Assembly: GCF_023230885.1 (NCBI RefSeq) | Contig: NZ_JALNWM010000140.1 | Span: 1 to 8,883, forward strand | Source: Desulfocurvus sp. | GTDB taxonomy: Bacteria > Desulfobacterota > Desulfovibrionia > Desulfovibrionales > Desulfovibrionaceae | Reading direction: 5' to 3' | Length of the DNA: 8,883 nt | Shown: positions 1-7,608 of the stretch, one piece after another | Layout of the letters: every line of letters starts with the position of its first letter | Position numbering within the stretch: the stretch's first letter is position 1 | Translations under genes and position numbers: made by a program | The notes under the pieces: generated by a model | What the model was told of the DNA's origin: nothing | Seen by the model: only the letters and a program-made list of their open reading frames with translations | The model's database searches: none

Positions 1-83
1 CCTTGCGCCACGCCCCCCGCCCTGCGCCACGCTTCCCTGGCCTGCGCCACGCCCCCCGGCCCCTGCGCCACGCCCCCCCCGCC
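1..83. repeat. Degenerate ~20-bp tandem repeat, four units, C-rich
   Basis: The core TGCGCCACGC begins at positions 4, 23, 43 and 64, giving spacings of 19, 20 and 21 bases. Each core is followed by a run of C with a few G or T. Looser relatives of the core (TTGCGCCC) recur near 122 and 182. The array reads straight to the left edge, so more units may lie outside the window. It sits about 390 bases upstream of the first gene. The role is unknown; slippage of a simple C-rich sequence is the most economical explanation. Confidence 0.75.
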
Positions 84-469
84 TTGGGGCCATGCCGCCC
101 CCATCCCCCTTCGGGCGGCTGCTTGCGCCCTGCTCCCCGCGTTGCCCGCGCGGTCTCCGGCCCGACGGTTTGGCCCGCTCCCTTGCGCCCCGCCGTCTCT
201 TCCGTTCCGGCGGCCGCGCCCCTTCTTCGCGTGGCGCCGGGGGTTTTGAGGCGTGCGCTCCCCTGCGCGATGCGTCGATATTCCCTCGACAATTGACAAT
301 CGGTCGTTCGCGGGTCAAGAATCAGGAGCTTTTGTCCCGCGCTGGAGCCCGTGGTTCCTGGAGGGTGCGGGGCAGGGGCCTTCGGGCGACCGCCGCGCGC
401 GGAGACGGGCGGCCCCGGGGTTGCTGGTTGGCTGGCTGTATCCCGTTTCCCTATCCCTGGAGGAAGACA
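84..469. other. Non-coding leader upstream of the frd-fum operon
   Basis: No convincing gene is visible here. Open frames across it are low-complexity Pro/Arg/Ala translations typical of GC-rich non-coding DNA and have no ribosome binding site. The stretch becomes less C-rich after about 270, where a promoter candidate lies. This leaves an untranslated leader of roughly 140 bases before the first start codon. No riboswitch or tRNA fold was recognised. Confidence 0.6.
274..322 (+). promoter_or_regulatory. Candidate sigma-70-type promoter of the frd-fum operon with adjacent dyad
   Basis: A perfect -35 hexamer TTGACA lies at 293-298. A weak -10 follows as TCAAGA (315-320, spacer 16) or AAGAAT (317-322, spacer 18). 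This is the only locally AT-rich patch in the leader. Just upstream is a short dyad, GTCGA (274-278) and TCGAC (286-290), with a 7-base spacer. GACAAT is also repeated directly at 288-293 and 295-300. Either could be a regulator site, but no known operator was recognised. The -10 is poor, so the assignment is tentative. Confidence 0.35.
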
Positions 470-1123
470 ATGGCGGTTGTCGATTCGACCCTGCATGTGC
501 CCAGGCCGTCGATGCTCTCGGCGTACCTGGACTGGTTGCAGATGCTCACCGGCGCTGGGCTGGTGCTGTTCATGTGGTGCCACATGATCCTGGTGTCCAG
601 CGTCATCCTCGGCCCCGGCGTCATGAACGCCCTGGCCGGGTTTTTCGAGGCCACATACATGGCCCAGGTGGGCGGGCCGCTCATCGGCTGCGCCTTCCTC
701 GTGCATTTCGTCCTCGCGGCGCGCAAGGTGCCCTTCCGCCTGGACGAGCAGCGCACCATCTGGGCCCACGCCAAGACCCTGCGCCACCGCGACACCTGGC
801 TGTGGCTGGTGCAGGCCGGCAGCGCCATGATCATCCTCATCATGGGCTCCATCCATATGTGGGTGGTGCTCACCGACCTGCCCATCTCGGCGGCCAAGAG
901 CGCCGCGCGCGTGGCCGACGGCTGGTGGCTGGCCTTCTACCTCGTGCTGCTGCCCCTGGTGGAGCTGCATGTGGGCATCGGCTTCTACCGCATCGGGGTC
1001 AAGTGGGGGTTCATCAAGCGTTCGCGCCGCGCGAAGATGAAGCGCGTGGAGAACATCCTGACCCTGGCGTTCATCGGCATCGGGCTGCTGACCCTGATCC
1101 GCTTCCTGCTTCTGGCCTACTGA
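470..1123 (+). CDS. frdC: Succinate dehydrogenase/fumarate reductase diheme cytochrome b subunit
   Basis: This 217-residue membrane anchor carries electrons between the quinone pool and the FrdB iron-sulfur subunit. Five hydrophobic helices are visible, near residues 27-48, 68-84, 112-134, 152-172 and 196-215. Histidines 38, 79, 129 and 167 have nearly the spacing of the four heme ligands of Wolinella succinogenes FrdC, implying two b hemes. Glu60 lies 22 residues after His38, as does the quinol-site glutamate in Wolinella. Glu165, two residues before His167, matches the transmembrane proton-pathway glutamate. The ATG was chosen because GGAGGAAG lies just upstream (459-466); the frame stays open far upstream, but that part is low-complexity. 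Next gene: frdA, 12 bases on. Succinate dehydrogenase naming (sdhC) is an equally valid alternative, since the direction cannot be read from sequence. Confidence 0.93.
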   Translation: MAVVDSTLHVPRPSMLSAYLDWLQMLTGAGLVLFMWCHMILVSSVILGPGVMNALAGFFEATYMAQVGGPLIGCAFLVHFVLAARKVPFRLDEQRTIWAHAKTLRHRDTWLWLVQAGSAMIILIMGSIHMWVVLTDLPISAAKSAARVADGWWLAFYLVLLPLVELHVGIGFYRIGVKWGFIKRSRRAKMKRVENILTLAFIGIGLLTLIRFLLLAY

Positions 1124-1135
1124 CAAGGAGACACC

Positions 1136-2986
1136 ATGCAGACTTTCGTGACGGACCTGCTGTGCATCGGTGCGGGCCTGGCGGGGGAGCGCGTGGCCAT
1201 CGAGGCCGCGGGAGCCGGGTTCGACGCCATCTGCCTGTCCATCGTCCCCGCGCGGCGTTCGCATTCCTCCGCCGCCCAGGGCGGGATGCAGGCGGCCCTG
1301 GGCAACAGCGTCATGGGCGAGGGCGACAGCCCCGACGTGCATTTCATGGATACGGTCAAAGGCTCCGACTGGGGCTGCGACCAGGAGGTGGCGCGCATCT
1401 TCTGCGACAACGCGCCCATCGCCATGCGCCAGATGGCCCACTGGGGCGTGCCCTGGAACCGCGTCGTGGCGGGCAAGAGCTTCTACTACAAGGGCGGCGA
1501 GCGCTTCGAGAAGTACGAGAAGCCCGAAAAGGAGGGGCTGATCACCGCCCGCGCCTTCGGCGGCACGGCCAAATGGCGCACCTGCTACACCTCCGACGGC
1601 ACCGGGCACACCGTGCTCTACACCATGGACAACCGCGCCGCCCAGCTCGGCGTGGCCGTCCACGACAAGACGGAGATGGTCAGCCTGATCCACGACGGCG
1701 GGCGCTGCATGGGCGCCGTGGCCCGCTGCCTGAAGACGGGCGAGCTGCGCGTGTACCTGGCCAAGGCCACGGTCATCGCCGCGGGCGGCTTCGGGCGCGT
1801 CTACCGCGAGTCCACCAACGCCGTGATCTGCGACGGCGGCGCCCACGCGGCGGTGCTCGACACCGGCGTGGTGCCCCTGGGCAACATGGAGGCCGTGCAG
1901 TTCCACCCCACGGGCATCGTGCCCACCTACATCCTGGTCACCGAGGGCTGCCGCGGCGACGGCGGCACTCTGCTGGACGTGAACCAGGAGCGCTTCATGC
2001 ACATCTACGAGCCCGACAAGGCCGAGCTGGCCTCGCGCGATGTGGTCTCGCGCTGGATGATGCACCACATCCGCCAGGGCAAGGGCGTGCAGAGCCCCTA
2101 CGGCCAGCACCTGTGGCTGGACATCCGCCACCTGGGCGAGGAGCATATCCGCGTCAAGCTGCGCGAGGTGGACGAGATCTGCCAGAATTTCCTGGGCGTG
2201 GATCCCGTGCACAGCCTGATCCCCGTCAAGCCCGTGCAGCACTACTCCATGGGCGGCGTGCGCACCGACAAGGACGGCGCGGCCTACGGGCTGGCGGGCC
2301 TGTTCAGCGCGGGCGAGGCCGCCTGCTGGGATATGCACGGCTTCAACCGCCTGGGCGGCAACTCCCTGGCCGAAACCGTGGTCGCGGGCGGGGTCATCGG
2401 CTCCAAGATCGTCGAATACCTCAAGGGCGCCAGCGCGCAGTATTCCACCGCCGTGGTCGCCGACCGCGTGGCGCGCGACCAGGAGCGCATCCGCCGCCTG
2501 ACCGCGGGCGCCGACGGCGACGAGGACGTGTACAAGGTCCGCGCCGCCATGCAGGACGCCCTGCAGGACGGGGTGCATATCTTCCGCAACCAGGGCGGCC
2601 TGGAGCGCGCCGTGGCCACCCTCCAGGAGGTCCACGCCCGCGCCAGGCGCATCGGCCTGAAGTCCGATGGCGTGGGCGCCAACCCCGAGCTGGCCCTGGC
2701 CCTCAAGCTGCCCGGGCAGGTGCGCCTGGCGCTGTGCGTGGCCTATGGCGCGCTCATGCGCACCGAGTCGCGCGGGTCCCACGCCCGCGAGGACTTCCCC
2801 GAGCGCAACGACCGCGACTGGCTGACCCGCACCCTGGCCACCTGGAAGAATCCGGGCGACGACCTGCCGACCCTGGACTACGAACCGGCCACCCGGACCT
2901 TCGAGATCCCCCCGGGCGAGCGCGGCTACGGCGGCGGCAAGATCATCCCCATGGACGGCGCAGCCCAGCCCGGCAAGGAGAACTAG
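1136..2986 (+). CDS. frdA: Succinate dehydrogenase/fumarate reductase flavoprotein subunit
   Basis: This catalytic subunit (616 residues) interconverts fumarate and succinate on covalently bound FAD, in the cytoplasmic head of the complex. The N-terminal dinucleotide-binding motif GAGLAG is at residues 12-17. His43 in RSHSSAAQGG is the expected covalent FAD attachment residue. The substrate site shows HPTG at 257-260, TEGCRGDGG from 269, Arg301, His369 in QHYSMGG, and Arg405 in HGFNRLGGNSL. These agree closely with known active-site residues of Wolinella FrdA. The C-terminal helical domain follows from about residue 440. The length is slightly below the roughly 650 residues of Wolinella FrdA. 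AAGGAG at 1125-1130 supports the ATG. It lies between frdC and frdB. L-aspartate oxidase and adenylylsulfate reductase are related folds, but neighbours and motifs exclude them. Confidence 0.96.
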   Translation: MQTFVTDLLCIGAGLAGERVAIEAAGAGFDAICLSIVPARRSHSSAAQGGMQAALGNSVMGEGDSPDVHFMDTVKGSDWGCDQEVARIFCDNAPIAMRQMAHWGVPWNRVVAGKSFYYKGGERFEKYEKPEKEGLITARAFGGTAKWRTCYTSDGTGHTVLYTMDNRAAQLGVAVHDKTEMVSLIHDGGRCMGAVARCLKTGELRVYLAKATVIAAGGFGRVYRESTNAVICDGGAHAAVLDTGVVPLGNMEAVQFHPTGIVPTYILVTEGCRGDGGTLLDVNQERFMHIYEPDKAELASRDVVSRWMMHHIRQGKGVQSPYGQHLWLDIRHLGEEHIRVKLREVDEICQNFLGVDPVHSLIPVKPVQHYSMGGVRTDKDGAAYGLAGLFSAGEAACWDMHGFNRLGGNSLAETVVAGGVIGSKIVEYLKGASAQYSTAVVADRVARDQERIRRLTAGADGDEDVYKVRAAMQDALQDGVHIFRNQGGLERAVATLQEVHARARRIGLKSDGVGANPELALALKLPGQVRLALCVAYGALMRTESRGSHAREDFPERNDRDWLTRTLATWKNPGDDLPTLDYEPATRTFEIPPGERGYGGGKIIPMDGAAQPGKEN

Positions 2987-2988
2987 TC

Positions 2989-3732
2989 ATGGACCGCACC
3001 CTGAAGTTCAACATCTTCCGCTACAATCCCGTGGCCCAGGGCAGCGCGCCGCGCATGGAAACCTTCGTGCTGCCCGAAATCCCCTCCATGACCCTGTTCA
3101 TCGCCCTGAACCAGATCCGCGAGGAGCAGGACCCCTCGCTCCAGTTCGACTTCTGCTGCCGCGCGGGCATCTGCGGGGCCTGCGGCATGCTCATCAACGG
3201 CCGCCCGGGCCTGGCCTGCAAGACCAAGACCAGGGACCTGCCGGACGAAATCACCCTGCTGCCGCTGCCGGTGTTCAAGCTCGTGGGCGACCTGTCCGTG
3301 GACACGGGCTCCTGGTTCCGCGAGATGTACGCCCGCGTGGGCTCGTGGATTCACAGCGACAAGGAGTTCGACCCCCAGGCCGAAGAGGAGCGCATGGACA
3401 ACGCCCTGGCCAACGAGATTTACGAGCTGGAGCGCTGCGTGGAGTGCGGCTGCTGCGTGGCGGGCTGCGGCACGGCGCGCATGCGCAGGGACTTCCTGGG
3501 CGCGGTGGCCCTGAACCGCATCGCGCGCTTCGCCCTGGACCCGCGCGACCAGCGCACCGACCGCGACTACTTCGAGATCATCGGCGATGACAACGGCATC
3601 TTCGGCTGCATGGGCCTGCTCGGCTGCGAGGATGTCTGCCCCAAGGAACTGCCCCTGCAAGACCAGCTCGGCTTTTTGCGCCGCAAGATGGGCCTGACGG
3701 CCATCCGGCGCTTTTTGCCCGGCGCGAAGTAG
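2989..3732 (+). CDS. frdB: Succinate dehydrogenase/fumarate reductase iron-sulfur subunit
   Basis: This 247-residue electron-transfer subunit links the FAD of FrdA to the hemes of FrdC. An N-terminal plant-ferredoxin-like domain has the [2Fe-2S] ligand pattern at Cys57, 62, 65 and 77 (CRAGICGACG). The C-terminal domain has CVECGCCVAGC (150-160) and CMGLLGCEDVCP (207-218). Together these supply ligands for one [4Fe-4S] and one [3Fe-4S] cluster, the standard three-cluster wire of the family. The start ATG is two bases after the frdA stop. Its ribosome site AAGGAG (2975-2980) lies inside the end of frdA, so the two are probably translationally coupled. All cluster cysteines look intact. Confidence 0.96.
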   Translation: MDRTLKFNIFRYNPVAQGSAPRMETFVLPEIPSMTLFIALNQIREEQDPSLQFDFCCRAGICGACGMLINGRPGLACKTKTRDLPDEITLLPLPVFKLVGDLSVDTGSWFREMYARVGSWIHSDKEFDPQAEEERMDNALANEIYELERCVECGCCVAGCGTARMRRDFLGAVALNRIARFALDPRDQRTDRDYFEIIGDDNGIFGCMGLLGCEDVCPKELPLQDQLGFLRRKMGLTAIRRFLPGAK

Positions 3733-3750
3733 CACAGGAGACGAGAGACA

Positions 3751-4587
3751 ATGCGCACCATCAAGGCGGCGGACATCGTGCCCAAGGTGGCCGATATGGT
3801 CCGCCACGCCAGCATCCACCTGCCCGCCGACGTGAAGCGGGCCTTCAAGGACCGCATGGCCGCCGAGGACAGCCCGGCGGCCAGGGAGATCTTCCGCCAG
3901 CTGCTGGAGAACTCCGACATGGCCGAGGCCACCGGCCTGCCCCTGTGCCAGGACTGCGGCCTGGCCGTGTTCTTCGTGGACGTGGGCGAGGACGTGGTCG
4001 TCCAGGGCAGCCTGAAGGACGCAGTGACCCGGGGCATGGTCCTGGGCTACCAGGAGGGCTTCCTGCGCAAGTCGTCCTGCGACCCCATGACCCGCGCCAA
4101 CACCGGCGACAACACCCCGGCCATCATCCACTTCGACTTCGTGCCCGGCGACCGCATCCGCATCGCCTTCATGGCCAAGGGCGGCGGCAGCGAGAACATG
4201 TCCCGCGTGACCATGCTCTCCCCGGCCCAGGGCTGGGAGGGCATCCGCCGTTTCGTGGTCGAGCGCGTGGCCGAGGCCGGGCCCAACCCCTGCCCGCCCA
4301 TCATGCTCGGCGTGGGCGTCGGCGGCACCTTCGAGCGCGCGCCCATCCTGGCCAAGCGCGCGCTGCTGCGCCACCTGGACGAAAGGCACCCCGATCCCAA
4401 GATAGCCGCCCTGGAAGACGAGCTGCTGGACGCCGTGAACCGGCTGGGCATCGGCCCCATGGGCCTGGGCGGGCAGACCACCTGCCTGGGCGTGAAGATC
4501 GAAATGGCCCCCTGCCACCTGGCCAGCCTGCCCCTGGCCGTCAACGTGCAGTGCCACTCCATCCGCCACGAGGAGGTTGTCGTCTGA
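3751..4587 (+). CDS. Class I fumarate hydratase, alpha subunit (two-subunit type)
   Basis: This 278-residue protein matches the N-terminal, cluster-binding half of oxygen-sensitive class I fumarases, which hydrate fumarate to malate with a [4Fe-4S] cluster. The likely three cluster cysteines are Cys66 in PLCQDCG, Cys181 in NPCPP and Cys268 in NVQCHSIR. The glycine-rich stretches KGGGSEN (143-149), GVGVGG and GLGGQTTCLGVK are typical of the family. AGGAG at 3736-3740 supports the ATG. It follows frdB by 18 bases and its stop overlaps the start of the beta subunit. Placement after fumarate reductase gives a direct route between malate and succinate. The related L-tartrate dehydratase alpha subunit is a possible alternative, but the neighbours favour fumarase. 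Confidence 0.93.
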   Translation: MRTIKAADIVPKVADMVRHASIHLPADVKRAFKDRMAAEDSPAAREIFRQLLENSDMAEATGLPLCQDCGLAVFFVDVGEDVVVQGSLKDAVTRGMVLGYQEGFLRKSSCDPMTRANTGDNTPAIIHFDFVPGDRIRIAFMAKGGGSENMSRVTMLSPAQGWEGIRRFVVERVAEAGPNPCPPIMLGVGVGGTFERAPILAKRALLRHLDERHPDPKIAALEDELLDAVNRLGIGPMGLGGQTTCLGVKIEMAPCHLASLPLAVNVQCHSIRHEEVVV

Positions 4588-5144
4588 TGCCCGAATACAA
4601 GCTGCGCACCCCGCTGACCGACGCGGACGTGGCGCCCCTGCGCGCGGGCGACGTGGTGTTCATCACCGGCACCATCTACACCGCGCGCGACGCCGCCCAC
4701 AAGCGGCTCATGGCGCTCATCGACGAGGGCCAGCCGCTGCCCTTCGAGCTGGCGGGCTCCATCGTCTACTACGTCGGCCCCAGCCCCGCGCCCCCCGGGC
4801 GGCCCATCGGCGCCGCCGGGCCGACCACCAGCTACCGCATGGACACCTACGCCCCGCGCCTGCACGCCCTGGGGCAAAAGGCCTCCATCGGCAAGGGCAA
4901 ACGCAGCGACGCCGTGAAAGCGGCCCTTCGGGAGCACACCGCCGTCTACTTCGGCGCCACCGGCGGCGCGGGCGCGCTGCTCTCCAAATGCATCACCGCC
5001 GCCCGCATCATCGCCTTCGACGACCTCGGCCCCGAAGCCATCCGCGAACTCACCGTGGAGGACTTCCCGGTCCTGGTCATCAACGACAGCGTCGGCGGTG
5101 AACTCTACGCCGTGCCGGACAGGAAGGCGGCGGGGTTGGAGTAG
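4587..5144 (+). CDS. Class I fumarate hydratase, beta subunit
   Basis: This 185-residue protein is the C-terminal half of a class I fumarase, made as a separate chain. It carries TGTIYTARDAAHKR (27-40), GPTTSYRMD (78-86) and IGKGKRS (101-107), the conserved substrate-binding motifs of the domain. The ATG shares one base with the TGA of the alpha gene (TGATG), with AGGAGG at 4571-4576. This arrangement favours translational coupling and equal subunit amounts. It is the last gene of the operon; a long hairpin follows after the stop. A C-terminal extension rich in Ala/Gly is minor. The tartrate dehydratase beta subunit is the only serious alternative. Confidence 0.93.
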   Translation: MPEYKLRTPLTDADVAPLRAGDVVFITGTIYTARDAAHKRLMALIDEGQPLPFELAGSIVYYVGPSPAPPGRPIGAAGPTTSYRMDTYAPRLHALGQKASIGKGKRSDAVKAALREHTAVYFGATGGAGALLSKCITAARIIAFDDLGPEAIRELTVEDFPVLVINDSVGGELYAVPDRKAAGLE

Positions 5145-5159
5145 GGGGGGAAGGAAGGA

Positions 5160-5212
5160 GAATCGAAGCCGGAGGCGGAGGCGTGAAATCGTGCCTCTGC
5201 CTCCGGTGATTC
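5160..5212 (+). terminator. Long hairpin after the fumarase operon, possible terminator
   Basis: CCGGAGGCGGAGGC (5169-5182) pairs with GCCTCTGCCTCCGG (5193-5206) over 14 positions, with one G-U pair and a 10-base loop. An outer arm, GAATC (5160-5164) with GATTC (5208-5212), extends it. It starts 16 bases after the fumarase beta stop. No T-run follows directly, so it may be a factor-dependent terminator or a 3'-end stabiliser rather than a classic intrinsic terminator. Confidence 0.6.
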
Positions 5213-5298
5213 GGTGGACAGCTCGGGGTTTGGCGGGATTTTATATTTTATTCCCGAATGAAGATGCTCCAGTTACAAGCAAACTGCCTTCTTAATTG
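5213..5298. other. Junction between GC-rich operon and AT-rich island
   Basis: This gap between two convergent genes holds the composition break. The sequence is GC-rich up to TGGCGGG (5231-5237) and turns AT-rich at once with ATTTTATATTTTATT. A weak dyad CGGGA (5234-5238) and TCCCG (5252-5256) encloses the AT tract, and could act as a small terminator for either strand. No gene, tRNA or attachment site was recognised. Confidence 0.5.
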
Positions 5299-7608
5299 CT
5301 ACAGATATCGTTCTATCATCTCTAGCTTATCAGAAGAGAGCGTTTCAACGGAAGGATTGAAATAAATTTGAGAACTATCGACATGCACAACATGTTCCTT
5401 TAACCATTCTATTTCTTCAAAGCCAAACCCGTAGCGAAGAAGCCATATCTCTAGTTCATCATTAGTTCCGTAACGAATAAAATTCGACATAGCTCTTGCC
5501 CTTATATCACCAGTCCTTTCAAAGTATAAATTAAAAGTTGCGCACATTGGGTCCGTTATTGAAAGAGAGATTGTTTTGTCAATGTAATCGTATGTGTCGT
5601 ATACCACTGTATCGAAATCTAAATCATTGATAGATATCCCGGCAAAAGATGAGCTTTTTCTGAGTTTACTATCAGGCAAAGGAGATGGGCTCGGACTCCA
5701 TTTAACCAGTGTATTGTCTAGAGTTTTGCCCGCTTCTACCAATGAGATTTTACCTTGCCGTGTCTGTCTAACTAATTCTCTCCTCAAATCCCTTTGCGAA
5801 AGGTATGAGTACCTTAAAGACACAATTTCACTAAATGAGCGACCCTGAATAAGCCAGAGAAGAATTGGTATTGCAGCACTTAGCACTGCGGCCTCTGCCG
5901 AGCTTAATGTACTTCTCCTAAGGTGCTGGATATATATATTCTTAAAAGAATCTTTTATTTTACCCTGCGTGCTTTTCCCTAGCTTGTAATAGTCATCCCC
6001 CTTAATAGGCTTTAAATCAACAAGCAAGTTATCAAGTATCAACTCGATATCGCGATCTACGTCAGACTCCTCAATTCTTTCAATTTGAGATTCTGTCAAA
6101 TGATGCTCATCATCAAAAGAGTCTTCTTTTATTGCCTCAATGATATCTGCCAAGTCTTCATCTACACTCGTGATATCCATGTCTAAATCAGATTTGTTGC
6201 TGATTTTATAGCTTAATTTAAACCTTTCAGAAAATGTTTTTACATTACGCTTGTTGAGTATAGTGTATCCATAATCAAAATAATTTTTGCGTGTTGTAGA
6301 CCTGCCCGCTCTTCCAATTAAATTTTTTAAAGTTAATTCATCCATATTTGTAAAATTATCAATCCACACCACGTCAAAAGGCATATTTATGCCCTGGTTT
6401 AGCGTAGCCGTCGCAAAACAAATCTTAGCATAATTTCCCTTTATGAATTCTTCTATGATGAGTCGTGCCCTAAGTGGCATTGAGCCATGATGAACTACAA
6501 CGCCTCGTTCCATCATAGATATCATTTTTGAATGGCGATATTTGTTTTTTTGCTTAGCACCTATAAAATCTTTCAGCTTATCTATCAACTTAATTGCATT
6601 TTCGTCTTCAATCTTAGGGCACATCTCAACATACTTCCCAAATCGCAATAAATGCTCACCCCTATATATAACAGTCTTTGATATATATACCAGTAGAGTG
6701 CCACCCGCTAAGAGCGCTTCTTCAGCCACATCGCGTCCATACGGAACAGGTTCACATTCTATGTTTGGCGAAAATAAGTAAAATGTATTCTTGCTATTGA
6801 ATAAAAATATCTTGCCAACTGTTTGCTGGTTGTATGATGAGTGCTTAGCTTGGATTGTGAACCCATGCTTTTCTAGCTGTGCTTCAGGATTTTCAACAAA
6901 AGGATGGGCGAAAACTTTCTTGGCTACCGGGAAAACCTTGTCTATCCTCCGGACAAAGGAGTCAAATTTCAACCCCCTCACTTTATCCTCTGATATTTGG
7001 GCTTCATCCATGAGAAATAACTCAATGTTGAAGTCATCCTTTCCTTTGAAAATTTCAACTCCTCGCTCAGGAGTAAGAATAAATATCCGTCTTTTAGTTT
7101 TTGCAGTGTTTATATTATCAACAAACTGCAGAACTAAAACCTCCTTGCCTACCAAACGTAAAATTTCGTTCATGTATTCTGATATCAATGCCCGTGAGGG
7201 GACAATTATTACTATGTCACCTGTTGCATCATGTATCAATTCTCTAAATAAATAAGATTTTCCAGCGCTTGTTGGCGCTGAAAACGAAACGTACTTATTA
7301 TTTTTAATTGACGAATAAACGCCAGCTTGCACTGGTGTAAATGATTTACCTGTTTCAAGTTTGATCGAATCAGAGAAAATAGAATAAACAGCCTCGATAA
7401 TATCGCTGGGGCGGTCTATCTTATAAAACAGCCCCATTGAAGTCACTATCCTCTTCTCAAACCGTTGAAACACATCAGAATGGAATTTTTTATAGTATGC
7501 TAATTGCTCTAATGTCTTGGGGTTGACTGGCCCTTCAGAGTGTAGCTCCATCAAGATACCCTGAAGGGCAGCCTCTATGTTTGTATCATTAATGAGTTCG
7601 TTAATCAT
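5299..7608 (-). CDS. hamB: HamB-like superfamily 2 helicase of a Hachiman defence system
   Basis: This 769-residue protein is predicted to be an ATP-dependent nucleic-acid helicase or translocase partnering the upstream nuclease. A Q-motif-like Q94 precedes motif I SAPTSAGKS (110-118). Motif Ia is IVPSRALISEY (135-145), Ib ILTPERG (177-183), and II LFLMDEAQ (197-204). The second RecA domain has GVVVHHGSMPLRAR (369-382), motif V FATATLNQGINMPF (398-411) and motif VI LIGRAGRST (430-438). The usual SAT of motif III appears to be replaced by AHPF around 234-237. An acidic stretch (474-528) and an uncharacterised C-terminal region follow. Its ATG overlaps the upstream stop by 8 bases; a weak GGGG ribosome site lies near 7617-7620. 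Helicase assignment is firm. HamB rests on the motif set plus the HamA-like neighbour. Codons are AT-rich, unlike the frd operon. Confidence 0.85.
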   Translation of the reverse strand: MINELINDTNIEAALQGILMELHSEGPVNPKTLEQLAYYKKFHSDVFQRFEKRIVTSMGLFYKIDRPSDIIEAVYSIFSDSIKLETGKSFTPVQAGVYSSIKNNKYVSFSAPTSAGKSYLFRELIHDATGDIVIIVPSRALISEYMNEILRLVGKEVLVLQFVDNINTAKTKRRIFILTPERGVEIFKGKDDFNIELFLMDEAQISEDKVRGLKFDSFVRRIDKVFPVAKKVFAHPFVENPEAQLEKHGFTIQAKHSSYNQQTVGKIFLFNSKNTFYLFSPNIECEPVPYGRDVAEEALLAGGTLLVYISKTVIYRGEHLLRFGKYVEMCPKIEDENAIKLIDKLKDFIGAKQKNKYRHSKMISMMERGVVVHHGSMPLRARLIIEEFIKGNYAKICFATATLNQGINMPFDVVWIDNFTNMDELTLKNLIGRAGRSTTRKNYFDYGYTILNKRNVKTFSERFKLSYKISNKSDLDMDITSVDEDLADIIEAIKEDSFDDEHHLTESQIERIEESDVDRDIELILDNLLVDLKPIKGDDYYKLGKSTQGKIKDSFKNIYIQHLRRSTLSSAEAAVLSAAIPILLWLIQGRSFSEIVSLRYSYLSQRDLRRELVRQTRQGKISLVEAGKTLDNTLVKWSPSPSPLPDSKLRKSSSFAGISINDLDFDTVVYDTYDYIDKTISLSITDPMCATFNLYFERTGDIRARAMSNFIRYGTNDELEIWLLRYGFGFEEIEWLKEHVVHVDSSQIYFNPSVETLSSDKLEMIERYL

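Noticed and set aside
1..83. CRISPR array
   Set aside because: The units are about 20 bases with no unique spacers between them, and no cas genes are present; it is a simple tandem repeat.
293..318. FNR/CRP-type operator (TTGAC...GTCAA)
   Set aside because: The half-sites are separated by 16 bases instead of the 4-6 expected, so it does not fit the family's binding sites.
92..469. N-terminal extension of FrdC in the same open frame
   Set aside because: The sequence is low-complexity, the family length fits the ATG at 470, and a strong ribosome site sits immediately before that codon.
253..3732. Very long plus-strand open frame running through frdC and frdA in another frame
   Set aside because: Its part before 2989 is Arg/Pro/Gly/His-rich low-complexity translation, an artefact of GC-rich third positions in the true genes. 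Only 2989-3732 is real (frdB).
2983..4569. 528-residue minus-strand open frame opposite frdB and fumarase alpha
   Set aside because: It is rich in Ala/His/Gly/Val/Gln repeats, lacks recognisable domains and lies antisense to genes with intact catalytic motifs, so it is a GC-driven shadow.
5098..5295. Small plus-strand frame between the fumarase and the helicase
   Set aside because: It crosses the hairpin and the composition break, is Arg-rich then AT-derived, and shows no ribosome site or domain.
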